The position numbers and the translations under genes were made by a program. The notes beneath the pieces are model-generated. The model saw only the letters and a program-made list of their open reading frames with translations. It did no database searches and was not told where the DNA came from. A DNA stretch of 5,103 nt from an uncultured Gammaproteobacteria bacterium (GTDB taxonomy: Bacteria > Pseudomonadota > Gammaproteobacteria > UBA9214). This document shows, piece by piece, positions 4,935 through 5,103 of this stretch (position 1 is the stretch's first letter; every line of letters starts with the position of its first letter). Location: contig CAJQOV010000044.1 of the NCBI GenBank assembly GCA_905480065.1, forward strand, positions 1 through 5,103, in the 5' to 3' direction.

Positions 4935-5103
4935 CTACGGCGCGGCAATGATATAACAACAGAAATCGGTTTCGGTAGCGAATTCCCGGTAAATCGATAC
5001 CCATGCGTCGATTGCCGCGGGCAGCCGGTATCCGGCTGCCCGCACAGCACGGTTATACACCGGCTGGGCCGCGTTCTCGTATCTCCCGGGCGCGCGCGCT
5101 AAG
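4935..5103 (-). CDS. C-terminal end of an unidentified protein (partial, 5' end outside the window)
   Basis: An open frame enters from the right edge and ends at a TAG at 4935-4937, giving 55 visible residues and no start codon requirement inside the window. Visible segments are APGRYENAAQPVYNRAV (4-20), AAGYRLPAAIDAWVSIYREF (22-41) and TETDFCCYIIAAP (43-55). The composition is normal for a protein, with aromatic residues spaced through it, and a plausible C-terminus falls 83 bases before sulP on the same strand. The pattern GRYEN, then YNRAVRAAGYRLP, then IYREF, TETDF and a final hydrophobic strand with AAP recalls the end of GyrI-like/AraC effector-binding domains (GxY, Y-x2-h-x2-h-x2-xGY, a Y strand and a terminal IP strand). 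That resemblance is weak and from memory, so I do not assign a family. The whole frame up to the edge is open. Confidence 0.6.
   Translation of the reverse strand, partial: LARAPGRYENAAQPVYNRAVRAAGYRLPAAIDAWVSIYREFATETDFCCYIIAAP
5017..5043. repeat. Perfect 12-bp inverted repeat with a 3-base loop
   Basis: GCGGGCAGCCGG (5017-5028) and CCGGCTGCCCGC (5032-5043) are exact reverse complements around TAT. On the minus strand it lies within the partial coding sequence, where it encodes roughly RAAGYRLPA, about 80 bases before that gene's stop. No T-tract follows on either strand, so it is not a standard intrinsic terminator. It does not share the GTAG/GGAG head of the REP units. Confidence 0.7.

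Noticed and set aside
5089..5099. Alternating GC run as a Z-DNA or regulatory site
   Set aside because: It is short, lies in the partial coding sequence as Ala-Arg codons, and is common in GC-rich genomes.
4902..5102. A 66-codon plus-strand frame at the right edge
   Set aside because: It runs antisense to the minus-strand partial coding sequence, has no clear ribosome binding site and its product is rich in Gly, Arg and Pro without a motif. The minus-strand frame fits gene direction and spacing better.

Overview
The window looks like chromosomal DNA of a GC-rich, non-enteric gammaproteobacterium. YajD, YgiD and a YgdQ-type TerC protein all have close relatives in Gammaproteobacteria. The gaps between genes carry REP-type palindromes with a GTAG/GGAG head, of the sort known from Pseudomonas, Xanthomonas and related groups. 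The lineage is inferred from protein and repeat style only; no rRNA or other marker is present.

Every gene is on the minus strand, so transcription runs from high to low coordinates. In that order: the C-terminal end of an unidentified protein (4935-5103, cut by the window edge and without a start codon inside it); a SulP-family anion transporter with a C-terminal STAS domain (3094-4851); a 306-base gap with diverged REP-like palindromes (2788-3093); a TerC-family membrane protein (2044-2787); an inverted REP pair (1946-2010); a YgiD-type extradiol dioxygenase (1075-1836); a secreted c-type haem protein of the cytochrome P460 family 28 bases behind it (552-1046); the HNH nuclease YajD (92-469); and another inverted REP pair at the window start (1-55).

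The dioxygenase and P460 genes are the only tight pair and probably share a transcript. SulP and TerC are separated by the REP-like cluster and are less clearly co-transcribed. YajD has its own candidate extended -10 promoter. Nothing ties all the genes into one pathway; this reads as ordinary core or near-core genome with two membrane transporters, a redox pair and a nuclease.

I found no phage, plasmid, CRISPR, toxin-antitoxin or defence system. The most interesting features are the REP elements, two of which show compensatory stem changes, each cluster lying just past a gene's 3' end; the dioxygenase-P460 pairing; and the truncated C-terminal coding sequence at the right edge, which contains a perfect 12-bp hairpin.
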